Below, one piece after another: positions 54,952 through 64,000 of a DNA stretch of 64,000 bases. Source of the DNA: Campylobacter peloridis LMG 23910 (lineage in GTDB: Bacteria > Campylobacterota > Campylobacteria > Campylobacterales > Campylobacteraceae); the NCBI RefSeq assembly GCF_000816785.1, contig NZ_CP007766.1, positions 1 through 64,000 of the forward strand. Direction: 5' to 3'. Positions within the stretch are counted from its first letter, which is position 1, and each line of letters starts with the position of its first letter. Under the pieces are notes generated by a model. It was not told the origin of the DNA. It ran no database searches and was given only the letters and a program-made list of their open reading frames with translations. Position numbers and translations under genes: made by a program.

Positions 54952-55562
54952 GTAAAGTAACTGTTTTAAATGATAAATTTGAAAAAGCTAGTGAACTCGA
55001 TCTTCCAGCAAAGTATGCAGAAGTTAATCCTCACAACCTTTATTTATATGTAAAATCTTACCTTGCTAGTTTAAGAGCAAATACAGCTCATACTAAAGGA
55101 AGAAGTGATGTAAGCGGTGGTGGTAAAAAACCATGGAGACAAAAAGGTCGTGGTGGTGCAAGAGCAGGTTCAACAAGAACGAATGTTTGGGTTGGAGGTG
55201 CTGTGGCATTTGGTCCTACAAACAATCGTAATTATTTTCAAAAAGTTAATAAAAAACAAAAACGCTTAGCGCTTGAAAGAGCATTGGCTGATAAAGCACA
55301 AAACAATGCATTATTCTCAGTAGATAGTTTAAGCATTGAAAGCGGTAAAACTAAAGATGCAAATGCAGTTATTAAAAAGCTTGGTTTAAAAGATGCTTTA
55401 ATCGTAAAAGATTTACTAGATGAAAAAACACTTCTTGCTTTTAGAAATTTAGCAAATTGCTATGTAGTTGATATTAGCGAAGTAAATGCTTATTTAGTAT
55501 CTGTATTTAATGCTGTTATTATTGAAAAAGCAGCGCTTGAATCTATCGTAAAAGAGGGTTAA
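54948..55562 (+). CDS. rplD: Ribosomal protein L4
   Basis: 204 residues; the extended exit-tunnel loop [17 protein letters not shown] is plain near residues 63-79. In E. coli L4 represses the S10 operon through its leader; whether this shorter leader is a target is unknown. Confidence 0.98.
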   Translation: MSKVTVLNDKFEKASELDLPAKYAEVNPHNLYLYVKSYLASLRANTAHTKGRSDVSGGGKKPWRQKGRGGARAGSTRTNVWVGGAVAFGPTNNRNYFQKVNKKQKRLALERALADKAQNNALFSVDSLSIESGKTKDANAVIKKLGLKDALIVKDLLDEKTLLAFRNLANCYVVDISEVNAYLVSVFNAVIIEKAALESIVKEG

Positions 55563-55563
55563 A

Positions 55564-55845
55564 ATGGCAGATATTACTGATATAAAAACAATACTTTACA
55601 CTGAAAAAAGCTTAAGCCTTCAAGAGCAAGGTGTTGTAGTGATTCAAACTTCTCCAAGAATGACAAAAAATGGCTTGAAAGAGGTTTTAAGAGAGTATTT
55701 TGGTGTAACTCCAGTAAGAATTAATTCTTTAAAAATGGATGGAAAAGTAAAGCGTTTTAGAGGTCGTGAAGGTCAAAGAAATAGCTTTAAAAAATTCTAT
55801 GTGAAGCTACCAGAAGGTGTAAGCTTAGAAAGTTCGGAGGCATAA
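55564..55845 (+). CDS. rplW: Ribosomal protein L23
   Basis: 93 residues; [36 protein letters not shown] and [20 protein letters not shown] fit uL23, which sits at the tunnel exit and docks trigger factor and SRP. One base after rplD; AGGGTTAAA serves as ribosome site. Confidence 0.97.
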   Translation: MADITDIKTILYTEKSLSLQEQGVVVIQTSPRMTKNGLKEVLREYFGVTPVRINSLKMDGKVKRFRGREGQRNSFKKFYVKLPEGVSLESSEA

Positions 55846-55846
55846 A

Positions 55847-56677
55847 ATGGCAATTAAAACTTATAAACCATATACTCCAAGTAGAAGATACATAACAGGC
55901 ATAAGTTCAGAAGATATTACAGCAAAAGCTAGTGTTCGCTCTTTGCTTATAAAACTTCCAGCACATGCAGGCCGTAATAACAATGGTAGAATAACAAGTC
56001 GTCATAAACAAGCAGGTGCTAAAAAGCTTTATAGAATTATTGATTTTAAAAGAAGAAAATTTGGAATCGAAGGTAAAGTTGAAGCAATTGAGTATGATCC
56101 ATATAGAAATTGCCGTATAGCATTGATTTCTTATAAAGATGGTGAAAAAAGATACATCTTACAGCCTAGAGGTTTAAATGTTGGTGATGTAGTTTGTGCT
56201 GCTGAAAGTGGACTTGATATTAAGCCAGGTAATGCAATGAAATTAAGAAACATCCCAGTGGGTACTATTGTGCATAATATAGAATTAAAACCAGGAAAAG
56301 GTGGTCAAATGATTCGCTCAGCAGGAGCTTATGCGCAACTTATGGGTAAAGAAGAAAAATATGTTATCTTAAGACTTGCAAGCGGTGAAATGAGACAAGT
56401 TTTAGCTGAATGTATGGCAAGTATAGGCGAAGTTGGTAATGAAGAATGGTCAAATGTGACTATCGGTAAAGCAGGAAGAAATCGCCATAGAGGTATTCGT
56501 CCTCAAACAAGAGGTTCGGCTATGAACCCAGTTGATCACCCACATGGTGGTGGTGAAGGTAAGAAAAATTCAGGCCGTCATCCAGTTACTCCATGGGGTA
56601 AACCAACTAAAGGTGCCAAAACTCGTCGTAAAAAAGCTAGCGATAAGCTAATAATCTCAAGAAGAAAAGGAAAGTAA
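55847..56677 (+). CDS. rplB: Ribosomal protein L2
   Basis: 276 residues. The functional C-terminal motif is in [17 protein letters not shown] (about residues 220-236), with the conserved His near the peptidyl transferase centre, and [18 protein letters not shown] ends it. GGAGG precedes the ATG. Confidence 0.99.
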   Translation: MAIKTYKPYTPSRRYITGISSEDITAKASVRSLLIKLPAHAGRNNNGRITSRHKQAGAKKLYRIIDFKRRKFGIEGKVEAIEYDPYRNCRIALISYKDGEKRYILQPRGLNVGDVVCAAESGLDIKPGNAMKLRNIPVGTIVHNIELKPGKGGQMIRSAGAYAQLMGKEEKYVILRLASGEMRQVLAECMASIGEVGNEEWSNVTIGKAGRNRHRGIRPQTRGSAMNPVDHPHGGGEGKKNSGRHPVTPWGKPTKGAKTRRKKASDKLIISRRKGK

Positions 56678-56678
56678 G

Positions 56679-56960
56679 ATGGCTAGGTCACTAAAAAAAG
56701 GTCCTTTTGTTGATGAGCATGTAATGAAAAAAGTCATCGCTGCTAAAAAAGCTAATGATGGTAAACCAATTAAAACTTGGTCAAGACGCAGCACTATTAT
56801 ACCTGATATGATAGGTTTAACTTTTAATGTTCACAATGGAAAGAGTTTTATACCTGTATATATTACTGAAAACCATATAGGTTATAAATTAGGTGAATTT
56901 GCACCTACTAGAACATTTAAAGGCCACAAAGGCTCTGTTCAAAAGAAAATTGGTAAATAA
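56679..56960 (+). CDS. rpsS: Ribosomal protein S19
   Basis: 93 residues with [40 protein letters not shown] and [16 protein letters not shown], the standard uS19 sequence. AAAGGAAAG precedes the ATG. Confidence 0.99.
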   Translation: MARSLKKGPFVDEHVMKKVIAAKKANDGKPIKTWSRRSTIIPDMIGLTFNVHNGKSFIPVYITENHIGYKLGEFAPTRTFKGHKGSVQKKIGK

Positions 56961-56969
56961 GGGAGATTT

Positions 56970-57353
56970 ATGAGTAAAGCATTAATTAAATTCATAAGAT
57001 TATCTCCAACTAAGGCGAGATTAATCGCAAGAGAAGTTCAAGGTATGAATGCAGAGCTTGCTTTAGCTAGCTTAAAATTTATGCCAAATAAAGGTGCTAA
57101 ATTTATAGCAAATGCTATTTCAAGTGCTGTAGCAAATGGAGGATTTGAAGCAAATGAAGTTGTTGTTTCAAGTTGTCGTGTTGATGCGGGTGCTGTTTTA
57201 AAAAGATTTAGACCAAGAGCTAGAGGAAGCGCTAGCCGTATTAGAAAGCCAACTTCACATATTTTAGTAGAAGTTAGTAAAACGGAAATAAAAGCTGAAA
57301 AAGTTGAAAAAACTACAAAAGCTAAAAAAGCATCAGTGAAAAAGGAAAGCTAA
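56970..57353 (+). CDS. rplV: Ribosomal protein L22
   Basis: 127 residues. The body is standard ([40 protein letters not shown] with the tunnel beta-hairpin), but there is a Lys/Glu-rich C-terminal tail of about 20 residues ([17 protein letters not shown]) beyond the usual ~110. GGGAG precedes the ATG. Confidence 0.98.
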   Translation: MSKALIKFIRLSPTKARLIAREVQGMNAELALASLKFMPNKGAKFIANAISSAVANGGFEANEVVVSSCRVDAGAVLKRFRPRARGSASRIRKPTSHILVEVSKTEIKAEKVEKTTKAKKASVKKES

Positions 57354-57354
57354 T

Positions 57355-58056
57355 ATGGGACAAAAAGTAAATCCGATTGGTTTAAGACTAGGAATAAATA
57401 GAAATTGGGAATCAAGATGGTTTCCTACAAAAGCTAATTTAGCGGAAAATATAGGTGAAGATCACAAAATAAGAACTTTCTTAAAAAGAAAACTTTATTA
57501 TGCTGGAATTAGCCAAATTCTTGTAGAAAGAACAGCAAAAAAATTAAGAGTAACTGTTGTTGCTGCAAGACCTGGTATTATTATAGGTAAAAAAGGTAGC
57601 GATGTTGATGTTTTAAGAAAAGAGCTTCAAAATTTAATTGGTAAAGAAGTTAATATCAATATCAAAGAAGAAAGAAAAGCAGGTGCTTCAGCTCAACTTG
57701 CAGCTGAAAGTGTAGCAACTCAGCTTGAAAAAAGAATTGCTTTTAGAAGAGCTATGAAAAAAGTAATTCAAGGAGCGCAAAAAGCAGGTGCTAAAGGTAT
57801 TAAAGTTTCAGTTTCAGGTCGTTTAGGTGGAGCTGAAATGGCAAGAACAGAATGGTATTTAGAAGGCCGTGTTCCACTTCATACTTTAAGAGCAAGAATT
57901 GATTATGGTTTTGCTGAAGCTCATACTACTTATGGAAATATAGGTATTAAAGTATGGATTTTTAAAGGTGAAGTATTGCAAAAAGGTGTTCAACCTGAAA
58001 AAACCGAAGAAAACGCTCCAGCTAAAAAAACTAGAAGAGCAAGAAGAGGTAAATAA
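57355..58056 (+). CDS. rpsC: Ribosomal protein S3
   Basis: 233 residues: [20 protein letters not shown] at the start, KH-domain motif [14 protein letters not shown], and the helicase-site segment [21 protein letters not shown] basic tail ([13 protein letters not shown]) ends it. AAGGAAAGC precedes the ATG by few bases. Confidence 0.99.
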   Translation: MGQKVNPIGLRLGINRNWESRWFPTKANLAENIGEDHKIRTFLKRKLYYAGISQILVERTAKKLRVTVVAARPGIIIGKKGSDVDVLRKELQNLIGKEVNINIKEERKAGASAQLAAESVATQLEKRIAFRRAMKKVIQGAQKAGAKGIKVSVSGRLGGAEMARTEWYLEGRVPLHTLRARIDYGFAEAHTTYGNIGIKVWIFKGEVLQKGVQPEKTEENAPAKKTRRARRGK

Positions 58057-58058
58057 TC

Positions 58059-58484
58059 ATGTTAATGCCAAAAAGAACAAAATATCGTAAAATGATGAAA
58101 GGGCGTAACAGAGGTTATGCCAATAGAGGGACAGAATTTACTTTCGGTGATTTTGCATTAAAAGCGACTGAAGCTGGTCGTATTAATTCACGCCAAATTG
58201 AAGCAGCGCGTATTGCTTTAACTCGTTTTGTAAAAAGACAGGGTAAAACTTGGATTAGAGTTTTTCCTGATAAACCTTTAACTAAAAAGCCTTTAGAAAC
58301 TCGTATGGGTAAAGGTAAAGGTGCAGTGGAAGAATGGGTAATGAATATAAAACCAGGCCGTATTATATATGAAATGGCTGGAGTTAGTGAAGATATGGCA
58401 AGAGAAGCTTTAACTTTAGCTATGCATAAATTACCATTTAAAACTAAGTTTGTTACAAGAGAGAGCCAAAATGAAATATACTGA
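58059..58484 (+). CDS. rplP: Ribosomal protein L16
   Basis: 141 residues. The start [19 protein letters not shown] aligns with the E. coli MLQPKRTKFRKMHKGRNRG, so the first ATG (58059) is kept over 58065. [22 protein letters not shown] (here RVFPDKP) is the family core. Overlaps rpmC by 14 bases. Confidence 0.98.
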   Translation: MLMPKRTKYRKMMKGRNRGYANRGTEFTFGDFALKATEAGRINSRQIEAARIALTRFVKRQGKTWIRVFPDKPLTKKPLETRMGKGKGAVEEWVMNIKPGRIIYEMAGVSEDMAREALTLAMHKLPFKTKFVTRESQNEIY

Positions 58485-58656
58485 GATTAAAGATAAAACA
58501 GCAGGTGAGCTTGCAACAATGCTAAAAGAAAAAAAGGTGCTTTTATTTACTTTAAGACAAAAGCTAAAAACAATGCAGCTAACTAATCCTAAAGAAATTA
58601 GCGAAGTTAAAAAAGACATTGCTAGAATCAATACTGCAATTAGTGCTTTAAAATAA
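58471..58656 (+). CDS. rpmC: Ribosomal protein L29
   Basis: 61 residues, two helices, [18 protein letters not shown] and the [20 protein letters not shown] segment typical of uL29. The start at 58471 is inside rplP; AGAGAG about 10 bases upstream may serve as ribosome site. Confidence 0.97.
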   Translation: MKYTEIKDKTAGELATMLKEKKVLLFTLRQKLKTMQLTNPKEISEVKKDIARINTAISALK

Positions 58657-58665
58657 GGATAGAAA

Positions 58666-58917
58666 ATGGCATTTAAAAGAGAAATTCAAGGCGTTGTTGT
58701 CCAAATTGCTGGTGATAAAACAGCGACTATTTTGGTTGAAAGAAAAGTAGTTCATCCAAAATATAGAAAAATTGTAAAACGCTTTAAAAAATATTTAATT
58801 CATGATGAAAGAAATGAACTTAAAATAGGAAATACTATTGTTGCTATTGAGTGTAGACCACTTTCAAAAAGAAAGTCATTTCGTTTAAAAACTATAGTAT
58901 CAGCAGGAGTTGAGTAA
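58666..58917 (+). CDS. rpsQ: Ribosomal protein S17
   Basis: 83 residues: [39 protein letters not shown] and [12 protein letters not shown] fit the OB-fold protein uS17. AAGGATAG precedes the ATG. Its stop and the rplN start share a base (TAATG). Confidence 0.98.
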   Translation: MAFKREIQGVVVQIAGDKTATILVERKVVHPKYRKIVKRFKKYLIHDERNELKIGNTIVAIECRPLSKRKSFRLKTIVSAGVE

Positions 58918-59285
58918 TGATTCAAAGTTTTACTAGGCTTGCAGTTGCTGATAATAGCGGTGCAAAAGAATTAATGTGTATTAAAGTTTTAGGTGGTAGT
59001 AAAAGAAGATATGCTACTGTTGGTGATGTAATAGTCGCATCTGTAAAAAAAGCTTTACCAAATGGTAAGGTAAAAAAAGGTCAAGTGGTAAAAGCTGTTA
59101 TAGTAAGAACTAAAAAAGAAATTCATAGAGATAATGGTTCTTTGATTCGTTTTGATGAAAATGCAGCAGTTATTCTTGATGCTAAAAGAGAGCCTATCGG
59201 AACGCGTATTTTTGGGCCAGTAGGTCGTGAAGTAAGATATGGTGGCTTTATGAAGATTGTTTCACTAGCACCGGAGGTGTTGTAA
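58917..59285 (+). CDS. rplN: Ribosomal protein L14
   Basis: 122 residues, [20 protein letters not shown] at the start and [26 protein letters not shown] at the end (given in part), as in all uL14. Shares a base with the stop of rpsQ and the start of rplX, so translation is coupled on both sides. Confidence 0.99.
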   Translation: MIQSFTRLAVADNSGAKELMCIKVLGGSKRRYATVGDVIVASVKKALPNGKVKKGQVVKAVIVRTKKEIHRDNGSLIRFDENAAVILDAKREPIGTRIFGPVGREVRYGGFMKIVSLAPEVL

Positions 59286-59512
59286 TGAAATTAAAAATTA
59301 AAAAAAATGATATGGTTAAAGTTATCGCAGGCGATGACAAAGGCAAAACAGGTAAAGTTTTAGCAGTTTTTCCTAAGACAAATAAAGTAATTGTTGAAGG
59401 TTGTAAAATCGCTAAAAAAGCTGTTAAGCCAAGTGATAAAAATCCAAATGGTGGTTTTATTAACAAAGAAATGCCAATGGATATTTCAAATGTAGCAAAG
59501 GCAGGAGAATAA
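59285..59512 (+). CDS. rplX: Ribosomal protein L24
   Basis: 75 residues with the KOW motif [20 protein letters not shown] and [18 protein letters not shown]. Shorter than the ~100-residue E. coli form, as is usual in this class. GGAGGTG lies just upstream in rplN. Confidence 0.97.
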   Translation: MKLKIKKNDMVKVIAGDDKGKTGKVLAVFPKTNKVIVEGCKIAKKAVKPSDKNPNGGFINKEMPMDISNVAKAGE

Positions 59513-59513
59513 G

Positions 59514-60059
59514 ATGATGAGATTGAAAGAAAAATACGATCAAAGCATCAAAGCTGCTTTAGTAAAAGAATTTGATATCAAAAATCCTATGCTTGTTCCT
59601 TTTATTGAAAAAATTGTTATTAGTGTAGGAGCTGGAGAACTAGCAAAAGATCAAAAGGTATTGCAAAATGTTGCAGATACTATTTCTTTAATTGCTGGAC
59701 AAAAAGCAGTTATTACAAAAGCTAAAAAATCAGTTGCTGGTTTTAAAGTCAGAGAAGGCTTCCCAGTAGGTGTAATGGTAACATTAAGAAAAAATAACAT
59801 GTATGCTTTTTTAGACAAACTTATTACTATTGCTCTTCCTCGTGTAAAAGACTTTAGAGGTCTTCCAAGAGATGGATTTGATGGTAGAGGAAATTATAAT
59901 TTTGGTTTAGATGAGCAGTTAATGTTCCCAGAAGTTGAGTATGATAAAATTTTAAGAACTCATGGTATGAACATTTCTATCGTTACGACAGCAAAATCAG
60001 ATAAAGAGGCACAAAAATTATTAGAATTATTTGGCGTGCCATTTGCAAAAGGAAAGTAA
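59514..60059 (+). CDS. rplE: Ribosomal protein L5
   Basis: 181 residues; binds 5S r[41 protein letters not shown] and [20 protein letters not shown] (given in part) are diagnostic. Two adjacent ATGs (59514, 59517) follow GGAGAATAAG; either could be used. Confidence 0.98.
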   Translation: MMRLKEKYDQSIKAALVKEFDIKNPMLVPFIEKIVISVGAGELAKDQKVLQNVADTISLIAGQKAVITKAKKSVAGFKVREGFPVGVMVTLRKNNMYAFLDKLITIALPRVKDFRGLPRDGFDGRGNYNFGLDEQLMFPEVEYDKILRTHGMNISIVTTAKSDKEAQKLLELFGVPFAKGK

Positions 60060-60060
60060 T

Positions 60061-60246
60061 ATGGCTAAAAAATCAATGATTGCAAAAGCTGCCCGCAAAC
60101 CTAAATTTAGTGTTAGAGGGTATACTAGATGCCAAATTTGTGGAAGACCACATTCAGTTTATAGAGATTTTGGAATTTGTAGAGTTTGCTTAAGAAAAAT
60201 GGCAAATGAAGGTTTAATTCCTGGTCTTAAAAAAGCAAGTTGGTAA
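60061..60246 (+). CDS. rpsN: Ribosomal protein S14, zinc-binding type
   Basis: 61 residues with CQIC and CRVC forming a zinc ribbon (about residues 24-43), the C+ type Z form. Depends on zinc, like the imported metal from ZnuABC. The start at 60061 has AAAGGAAAG upstream; the earlier frame from 60031 is a shadow of rplE. Confidence 0.97.
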   Translation: MAKKSMIAKAARKPKFSVRGYTRCQICGRPHSVYRDFGICRVCLRKMANEGLIPGLKKASW

Positions 60247-60257
60247 GAGGAAGAACC

Positions 60258-60653
60258 ATGATAAATGATTTAATTTCAGATTCACTAACAAGAATAAGAA
60301 ATGCAGGTATGAGAAGATTAGAAACTACTCAACTTTTGCATTCTAAAGTTATCGAAGCTTTAGTTGGAATTTTTCAAGCTAAAGGTTATATTGAAAGCTT
60401 TAATGTTATTGAAGAGGATAAAAAGAAATTCATCAATGTAGTTTTAAAATATGATGAAAAAGGCAAAAGCGTTATTAATGAAATCAAGCGTATTTCTAAG
60501 CCAGGTCGTCGTGTTTATAAAGGTAAAGATGAAATCAAACGCTTTAAAAATGGTTATGGTACTATTATAGTAAGCACTTCAAAAGGTGTTTTAGCTAACG
60601 ATGAAGCTTATAAAGCAGGCGTTGGCGGCGAAGTTTTATGTACCATTTGGTAA
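60258..60653 (+). CDS. rpsH: Ribosomal protein S8
   Basis: 131 residues: [46 protein letters not shown] (in part), [17 protein letters not shown] and the final GGEVLCTIW. In E. coli S8 represses the spc operon. AGAGGAAGAACC precedes the ATG at 60258. Confidence 0.98.
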   Translation: MINDLISDSLTRIRNAGMRRLETTQLLHSKVIEALVGIFQAKGYIESFNVIEEDKKKFINVVLKYDEKGKSVINEIKRISKPGRRVYKGKDEIKRFKNGYGTIIVSTSKGVLANDEAYKAGVGGEVLCTIW

Positions 60654-60659
60654 GAGTTT

Positions 60660-60700
60660 CTACTTTTTATGGTATTCGGTATCCATTCTTATAAAAGTAG
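60660..60700 (+). promoter_or_regulatory. Stem-loop between rpsH and rplF
   Basis: CTACTTTT (60660-60667) and AAAAGTAG (60693-60700) are a perfect 8-bp pair that encloses ATGG/CCAT and a repeated GGTAT. This 78-base gap is the largest inside the operon, so the structure is likely a control or processing site. No U tract follows. Confidence 0.5.
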
Positions 60701-60731
60701 TCATATCGTAGACAAGTAAAAAGGAAAATGA

Positions 60732-61268
60732 ATGTCTCGTATAGGTAAACAACCAGTTGCTATTCCAAGTGGAGTAGAGGTAAAGTTAGAAGGTAATTTG
60801 CTAAAATTTAAAAAAGGAAATTTAGCAAAAGAGCTTGATACAAAAGCAAATGTTAATGTTGAGATTAAAGAAGGACAAATTCTTTTTTCTCCTAAAGGTG
60901 AAGATAGACAAAGTAGAGCTTATTGGGGAACATATAGAGCTTTAGCACAAAATATTATCATTGGTTTAACTGATGGTTTTAGCAAAACTTTAGAAATTAA
61001 TGGTGTTGGTTATAAAGCTGCATTAAAAGGAAAAGTTCTTGAACTTGCTTTAGGTTTTTCTCATCCTATCAACTATGCCATTCCAGAAGGTATAGAAATT
61101 GTCGTTGATAAAAATAATATTATTATCAAAGGTAGTGATAAACAAGTGGTAGGTCAAGTTGCTGCTCAAATTCGTGAATTTAGACCGCCTGAGCCTTATA
61201 AAGGAAAAGGTGTTAAATATTCTACTGAGCGTATTATCCGCAAAGCTGGTAAAACATCTAAGAAGTAA
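60732..61268 (+). CDS. rplF: Ribosomal protein L6
   Basis: 178 residues, two similar domains; [20 protein letters not shown] and [25 protein letters not shown] (in part) are the uL6 signatures. AAAAAGGAAA precedes the ATG. Confidence 0.99.
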   Translation: MSRIGKQPVAIPSGVEVKLEGNLLKFKKGNLAKELDTKANVNVEIKEGQILFSPKGEDRQSRAYWGTYRALAQNIIIGLTDGFSKTLEINGVGYKAALKGKVLELALGFSHPINYAIPEGIEIVVDKNNIIIKGSDKQVVGQVAAQIREFRPPEPYKGKGVKYSTERIIRKAGKTSKK

Positions 61269-61277
61269 GGATAGAAT

Positions 61278-61634
61278 ATGAGAGCAAATGTATTAAAAAG
61301 AAAAATATCTTTAAGAATTAAAAGAAAAAAAAGAATTAGAGCAAAAATTTCAGGAACACAAGCTCTTCCAAGAGTTTCTGTTTTTAAATCAAACAGAACT
61401 TTATATATCCAAGCTATTGATGATGTTAAAGCTGTGACTTTAGCAGCAGTTGATGGAAGAAAACTTGGTATTAAAGCAAATAAAGAAGGCGCTAAAAAAA
61501 TTGCAGCTGAATTTGCAAAAGTTTTAAAAGCTAAAAATATAGAAGAAGCAGTGTTTGATAGAAATGGTTATTTATACCATGGAGTGATTGCAGTTTTAGC
61601 GCAAGCACTTAGAGAAAATGGAATCAAACTATAA
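61278..61634 (+). CDS. rplR: Ribosomal protein L18
   Basis: 118 residues; binds 5S r[37 protein letters not shown] and [23 protein letters not shown] (in part) fit uL18. AAGGATAG precedes the ATG. Confidence 0.98.
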   Translation: MRANVLKRKISLRIKRKKRIRAKISGTQALPRVSVFKSNRTLYIQAIDDVKAVTLAAVDGRKLGIKANKEGAKKIAAEFAKVLKAKNIEEAVFDRNGYLYHGVIAVLAQALRENGIKL

Positions 61635-61650
61635 CCCAAAAGGAAAATCG

Positions 61651-62094
61651 ATGGAAAAATATAATAGAGAAGAATTTGAAGAAGTAATCGTCGATATCGG
61701 CAGGGTTACTAAGGTTGTTAAAGGTGGTAGAAGATTTAGATTTACTGCTTTAGTTATCGTTGGAAACAGAAAAGGCTTAGTTGGTGTAGGCTATGGAAAA
61801 GCTAAAGAAGTTCCAGATGCTATAAGAAAAGCAGTTGATGATGCTTTTAAAAATATTGTTGAAGTTAAAACAAAAGGTTCAACTATTCCTCATGATGTAG
61901 AAGTAAAATACAACGCAAGTAGAATTTTACTTAAACCAGCAAGCGAAGGTACAGGGGTTATTGCAGGTGGTTCAACGCGTCCTATAGTGGAGCTTGCAGG
62001 TATTAAAGACATTTTAACTAAGTCTTTAGGTTCAAATAATTCAGCAAATGTTGTGCGTGCTACTATCAAAGCACTTACAATGCTTAAAGGATAA
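61651..62094 (+). CDS. rpsE: Ribosomal protein S5
   Basis: 147 residues: [40 protein letters not shown] and [15 protein letters not shown]. The ATG at 61651 has AAAAGGAAAA upstream; the longer frame from 61618 overlaps rplR and is rejected. Confidence 0.98.
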   Translation: MEKYNREEFEEVIVDIGRVTKVVKGGRRFRFTALVIVGNRKGLVGVGYGKAKEVPDAIRKAVDDAFKNIVEVKTKGSTIPHDVEVKYNASRILLKPASEGTGVIAGGSTRPIVELAGIKDILTKSLGSNNSANVVRATIKALTMLKG

Positions 62095-62097
62095 TCA

Positions 62098-62490
62098 ATG
62101 AATTTAACAAAAGCACCAGGTTCAACACATAAAACCAAAAGAATAGGTCGTGGTCAAGGTAGTGGTATGGGAAAAACTTCTACTAAAGGTGGAAAAGGAC
62201 AAACTGCTAGAAAAGGCTACAATGAAAAAAGAGGTTTTGAAGGTGGTCAGCAACCTCTTCAAAGAAGATTACCAAAAGTTGGTTTTACTTCTAAAATTGA
62301 AAAACCTTATGTGATTAATGTTGAAAAAATAACAGCTATTAAAGATTTAAGTGAAATTACTTTTGAAACGATTAATAGTATCCATAAGCTTTCAAAAAAT
62401 ATAAATAAAATCAAACTTATTGGAGCAAGTGCAAAAAATCTTGCTAGTAAAATTAAAGATGAGAAGATTACTTTTAGCGGACAAAAATAA
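62098..62490 (+). CDS. rplO: Ribosomal protein L15
   Basis: 130 residues; the Gly-rich start [20 protein letters not shown] and [18 protein letters not shown] are typical uL15. AAAGGATAATC precedes the ATG. Its stop shares one base with the secY start (TAATG). Confidence 0.98.
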   Translation: MNLTKAPGSTHKTKRIGRGQGSGMGKTSTKGGKGQTARKGYNEKRGFEGGQQPLQRRLPKVGFTSKIEKPYVINVEKITAIKDLSEITFETINSIHKLSKNINKIKLIGASAKNLASKIKDEKITFSGQK

Positions 62491-63752
62491 TGAATAAAAC
62501 ATTGACAAATAAAATTCTCATAACATTAGCTTTTTTATTTGCATATAGAATATTAGCTTATGTTCCAGTTCCGGGGGTTAATGTCAGTGTTATCAAGGAA
62601 TTTTTTGATTCTAATGCTTCTAATGCATTAGGCTTGTTTAATATGTTTAGCGGGGGTGCTGCTGAAAGGCTTAGCATCATCTCTCTAGGCATTATGCCTT
62701 ATATTACTGCTTCGATTATTATGGAGCTTTTAGCGGCAACTTTTCCAAATATAGGAAAAATGAAAAAAGAACGCGATGGTATGCAAAAATATATGCAAAT
62801 TATCCGTTATGCTACTATAGCTATTACTTTAGTGCAAAGCATAGGAGTTTCTATAGGCTTGCAAAGTCTTCATGGAAAGGCTGGGCAATCTGCTATCATG
62901 ATTGATATGAATACTTTTATTGCACTTTCTGCTGTTTCTATGCTTGCTGGAACTATGCTTTTAATGTGGATAGGTGAACAAATAACACAAAGAGGTATAG
63001 GAAATGGTATATCCTTGATTATCTTTGGTGGTATTGTTTCTACAATCCCAGGTGCAATTAGCGGAACAGTAAATTTGGTAAATACAGGTGAAATGAATTT
63101 CTTGACTATCATTGCCATTTTAGTTGTAATTTTACTTACTATTTGGGCTATTATAGTAGTAGAGCTTGGAGAAAGAAGAATTCCTATTTCTTACTCAAGA
63201 AAAGTAATTATGCAAAATCAAAACAAACGCATTATGAATTATATACCTATTAAAATTAATTTAAGCGGTGTGATTCCTCCTATTTTTGCAAGTGCTATTT
63301 TAATGTTTCCAAGCACTATTTTGCAAACAAGCACAAATGAATACGCATTAAAGATCCATGATTTTTTAAATCCAAATGGATTTTTCTTTCATTTTTTAAC
63401 TTTCTTGCTTGTTATTTTCTTTGCATATTTTTATGCTTCAATTGTATTTAATGCAAAAGACATAGCCGAAAATCTCAAAAGACAGGGTGGTTTTATACCA
63501 GGTATTAGACCGGGTGAAGGAACTGCAAATTATCTTAATGAAGTAGCATCAAGACTCACTTTATCAGGTTCTATTTATTTAGGACTCGTAGCTACTTTGC
63601 CTTGGCTTATTGTAAAATTATTTGGGGTTCCTTTTTATTTTGGTGGAACTTCTGTTTTGATTGTAGTGCAAGTTGCGCTTGATACAATGAGAAAAATAGA
63701 AGCACAAATTTATATGAATAAATACCAAACATTAAGTGCTGTAGGCTTATAA
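62490..63752 (+). CDS. secY: Protein translocase subunit SecY
   Basis: Central pore of the Sec translocon. 420 residues and ten membrane helices, with the plug and helix 2 region LGLFNMFSGGAAERLSIISL and GIMPYITASIIMELL, and the cytoplasmic loop RRIPISYSRKV. Last gene of the S10-spc operon here: no adk, map, infA or rpmJ follows, and a terminator lies at once beyond the stop. Confidence 0.98.
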   Translation: MNKTLTNKILITLAFLFAYRILAYVPVPGVNVSVIKEFFDSNASNALGLFNMFSGGAAERLSIISLGIMPYITASIIMELLAATFPNIGKMKKERDGMQKYMQIIRYATIAITLVQSIGVSIGLQSLHGKAGQSAIMIDMNTFIALSAVSMLAGTMLLMWIGEQITQRGIGNGISLIIFGGIVSTIPGAISGTVNLVNTGEMNFLTIIAILVVILLTIWAIIVVELGERRIPISYSRKVIMQNQNKRIMNYIPIKINLSGVIPPIFASAILMFPSTILQTSTNEYALKIHDFLNPNGFFFHFLTFLLVIFFAYFYASIVFNAKDIAENLKRQGGFIPGIRPGEGTANYLNEVASRLTLSGSIYLGLVATLPWLIVKLFGVPFYFGGTSVLIVVQVALDTMRKIEAQIYMNKYQTLSAVGL

Positions 63753-63780
63753 GAAAGTAGATTTTCTACTTTCTTTTTTT
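63751..63780 (+). terminator. Terminator of the S10-spc operon
   Basis: AAGAAAGTAGA (63751-63761) pairs perfectly with TCTACTTTCTT (63765-63775) around TTT, followed by TTTTT. It overlaps the secY stop. Confidence 0.92.
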
Positions 63781-63793
63781 AAGAAAGATTTTA

Positions 63794-64000
63794 ATGAGAC
63801 TAGGTGTTTTTGATAGTGGTGTAGGCGGACTTAGTGTTTTAAAATCTTTACTTCAGGCAAAATTTTTTAAAGAATGTATTTATTATGGTGATACTGCAAG
63901 AGTTCCTTATGGAGTTAAAGATAAAGAAACTATCATTAAATTTTCTTTAGAAGCTTTAGATTTTTTTAAAAAAGAAAAAGTAGATATGTTAATAATTGCT
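63794..64000 (+). CDS. murI: Glutamate racemase (5' part, cut by window end)
   Basis: Makes D-glutamate for peptidoglycan. The visible 69 residues begin MRLGVFDSGVGGLSVLKSLL, the family start with the catalytic-side DSGVGG, and continue with YYGDTARVPYGVKDKETI, the second signature. The frame is open to the window edge. The second half, with the other catalytic Cys, is outside. AAGAAAGA serves as ribosome site just after the operon terminator. Confidence 0.95.
   Translation, partial: MRLGVFDSGVGGLSVLKSLLQAKFFKECIYYGDTARVPYGVKDKETIIKFSLEALDFFKKEKVDMLIIA

Overview
The window is a contiguous piece of an AT-rich epsilonproteobacterial chromosome that starts at base 1 of dnaA. Gene content and protein sequences (dnaA-dnaN-gyrB, sorAB, eptC, the Cys-rich SodB, orphan D12 methylase, class Ia NrdA next to PurB, FAD-dependent ThyX instead of ThyA) point to Campylobacter. 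The gene order differs from my memory of C. jejuni NCTC 11168 and would suit the C. lari group; the species call is inference.

Layout. 1-5.4 kb: replication genes dnaA, dnaN, gyrB, with an AT-rich dnaA-dnaN gap that looks like oriC. 5.4-8.5 kb: queF, the periplasmic sulfite:cytochrome c oxidoreductase pair sorA-sorB, an outer-membrane barrel and a PhnA-like small protein. 8.5-18 kb: thyX, pyrG, recJ, a lytic transglycosylase, then a leftward block of prfA, rpsT, a pseudouridine synthase, rnj and rsmA. 18-31.8 kb: rlmN, an overlapping 36-residue membrane ORF, a radical SAM protein, purB, nrdA, an OPT transporter, uppP, thrS-infC and a D12 DNA methylase.

31.8-37 kb is the accessory-looking region, all leftward. 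It holds a WYL regulator, a 104-aa orphan, a fusion of a YaaW/UPF0174 domain to a GTPase, a 71-aa membrane protein, a zinc-ribbon protein, a 120-aa orphan and a 366-aa protein with a HEPN-like RxxxxH motif. The fusion gene has a G10 tract (C10 on the + strand) between a perfect -35 TTGACA and a -10 TATAAT, which looks like a transcriptional phase-variation switch. Two promoters in the same region share a TGACA-N5-TGTCA palindrome at fixed spacing from an identical -10 region. This is the best candidate for an undescribed system.

37-45.8 kb: rpmI-rplT, an exported ATP-dependent DNA ligase, znuABC, a methyltransferase, pyrC, a small winged-helix protein, dgkA, eptC and xth. 45.9-53.8 kb: tRNA-Glu, anaerobic nrdD-nrdG, sodB, purM, coaE, dapF, a Bax-like hydrolase, an ATPase with a degenerate P-loop, and tRNA-Ala. 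54-63.8 kb: a fused S10-spc ribosomal protein operon from rpsJ to secY, closed by a terminator and followed by the start of murI, which runs off the window. No rRNA genes, insertion sequences, prophage genes or CRISPR arrays were seen.
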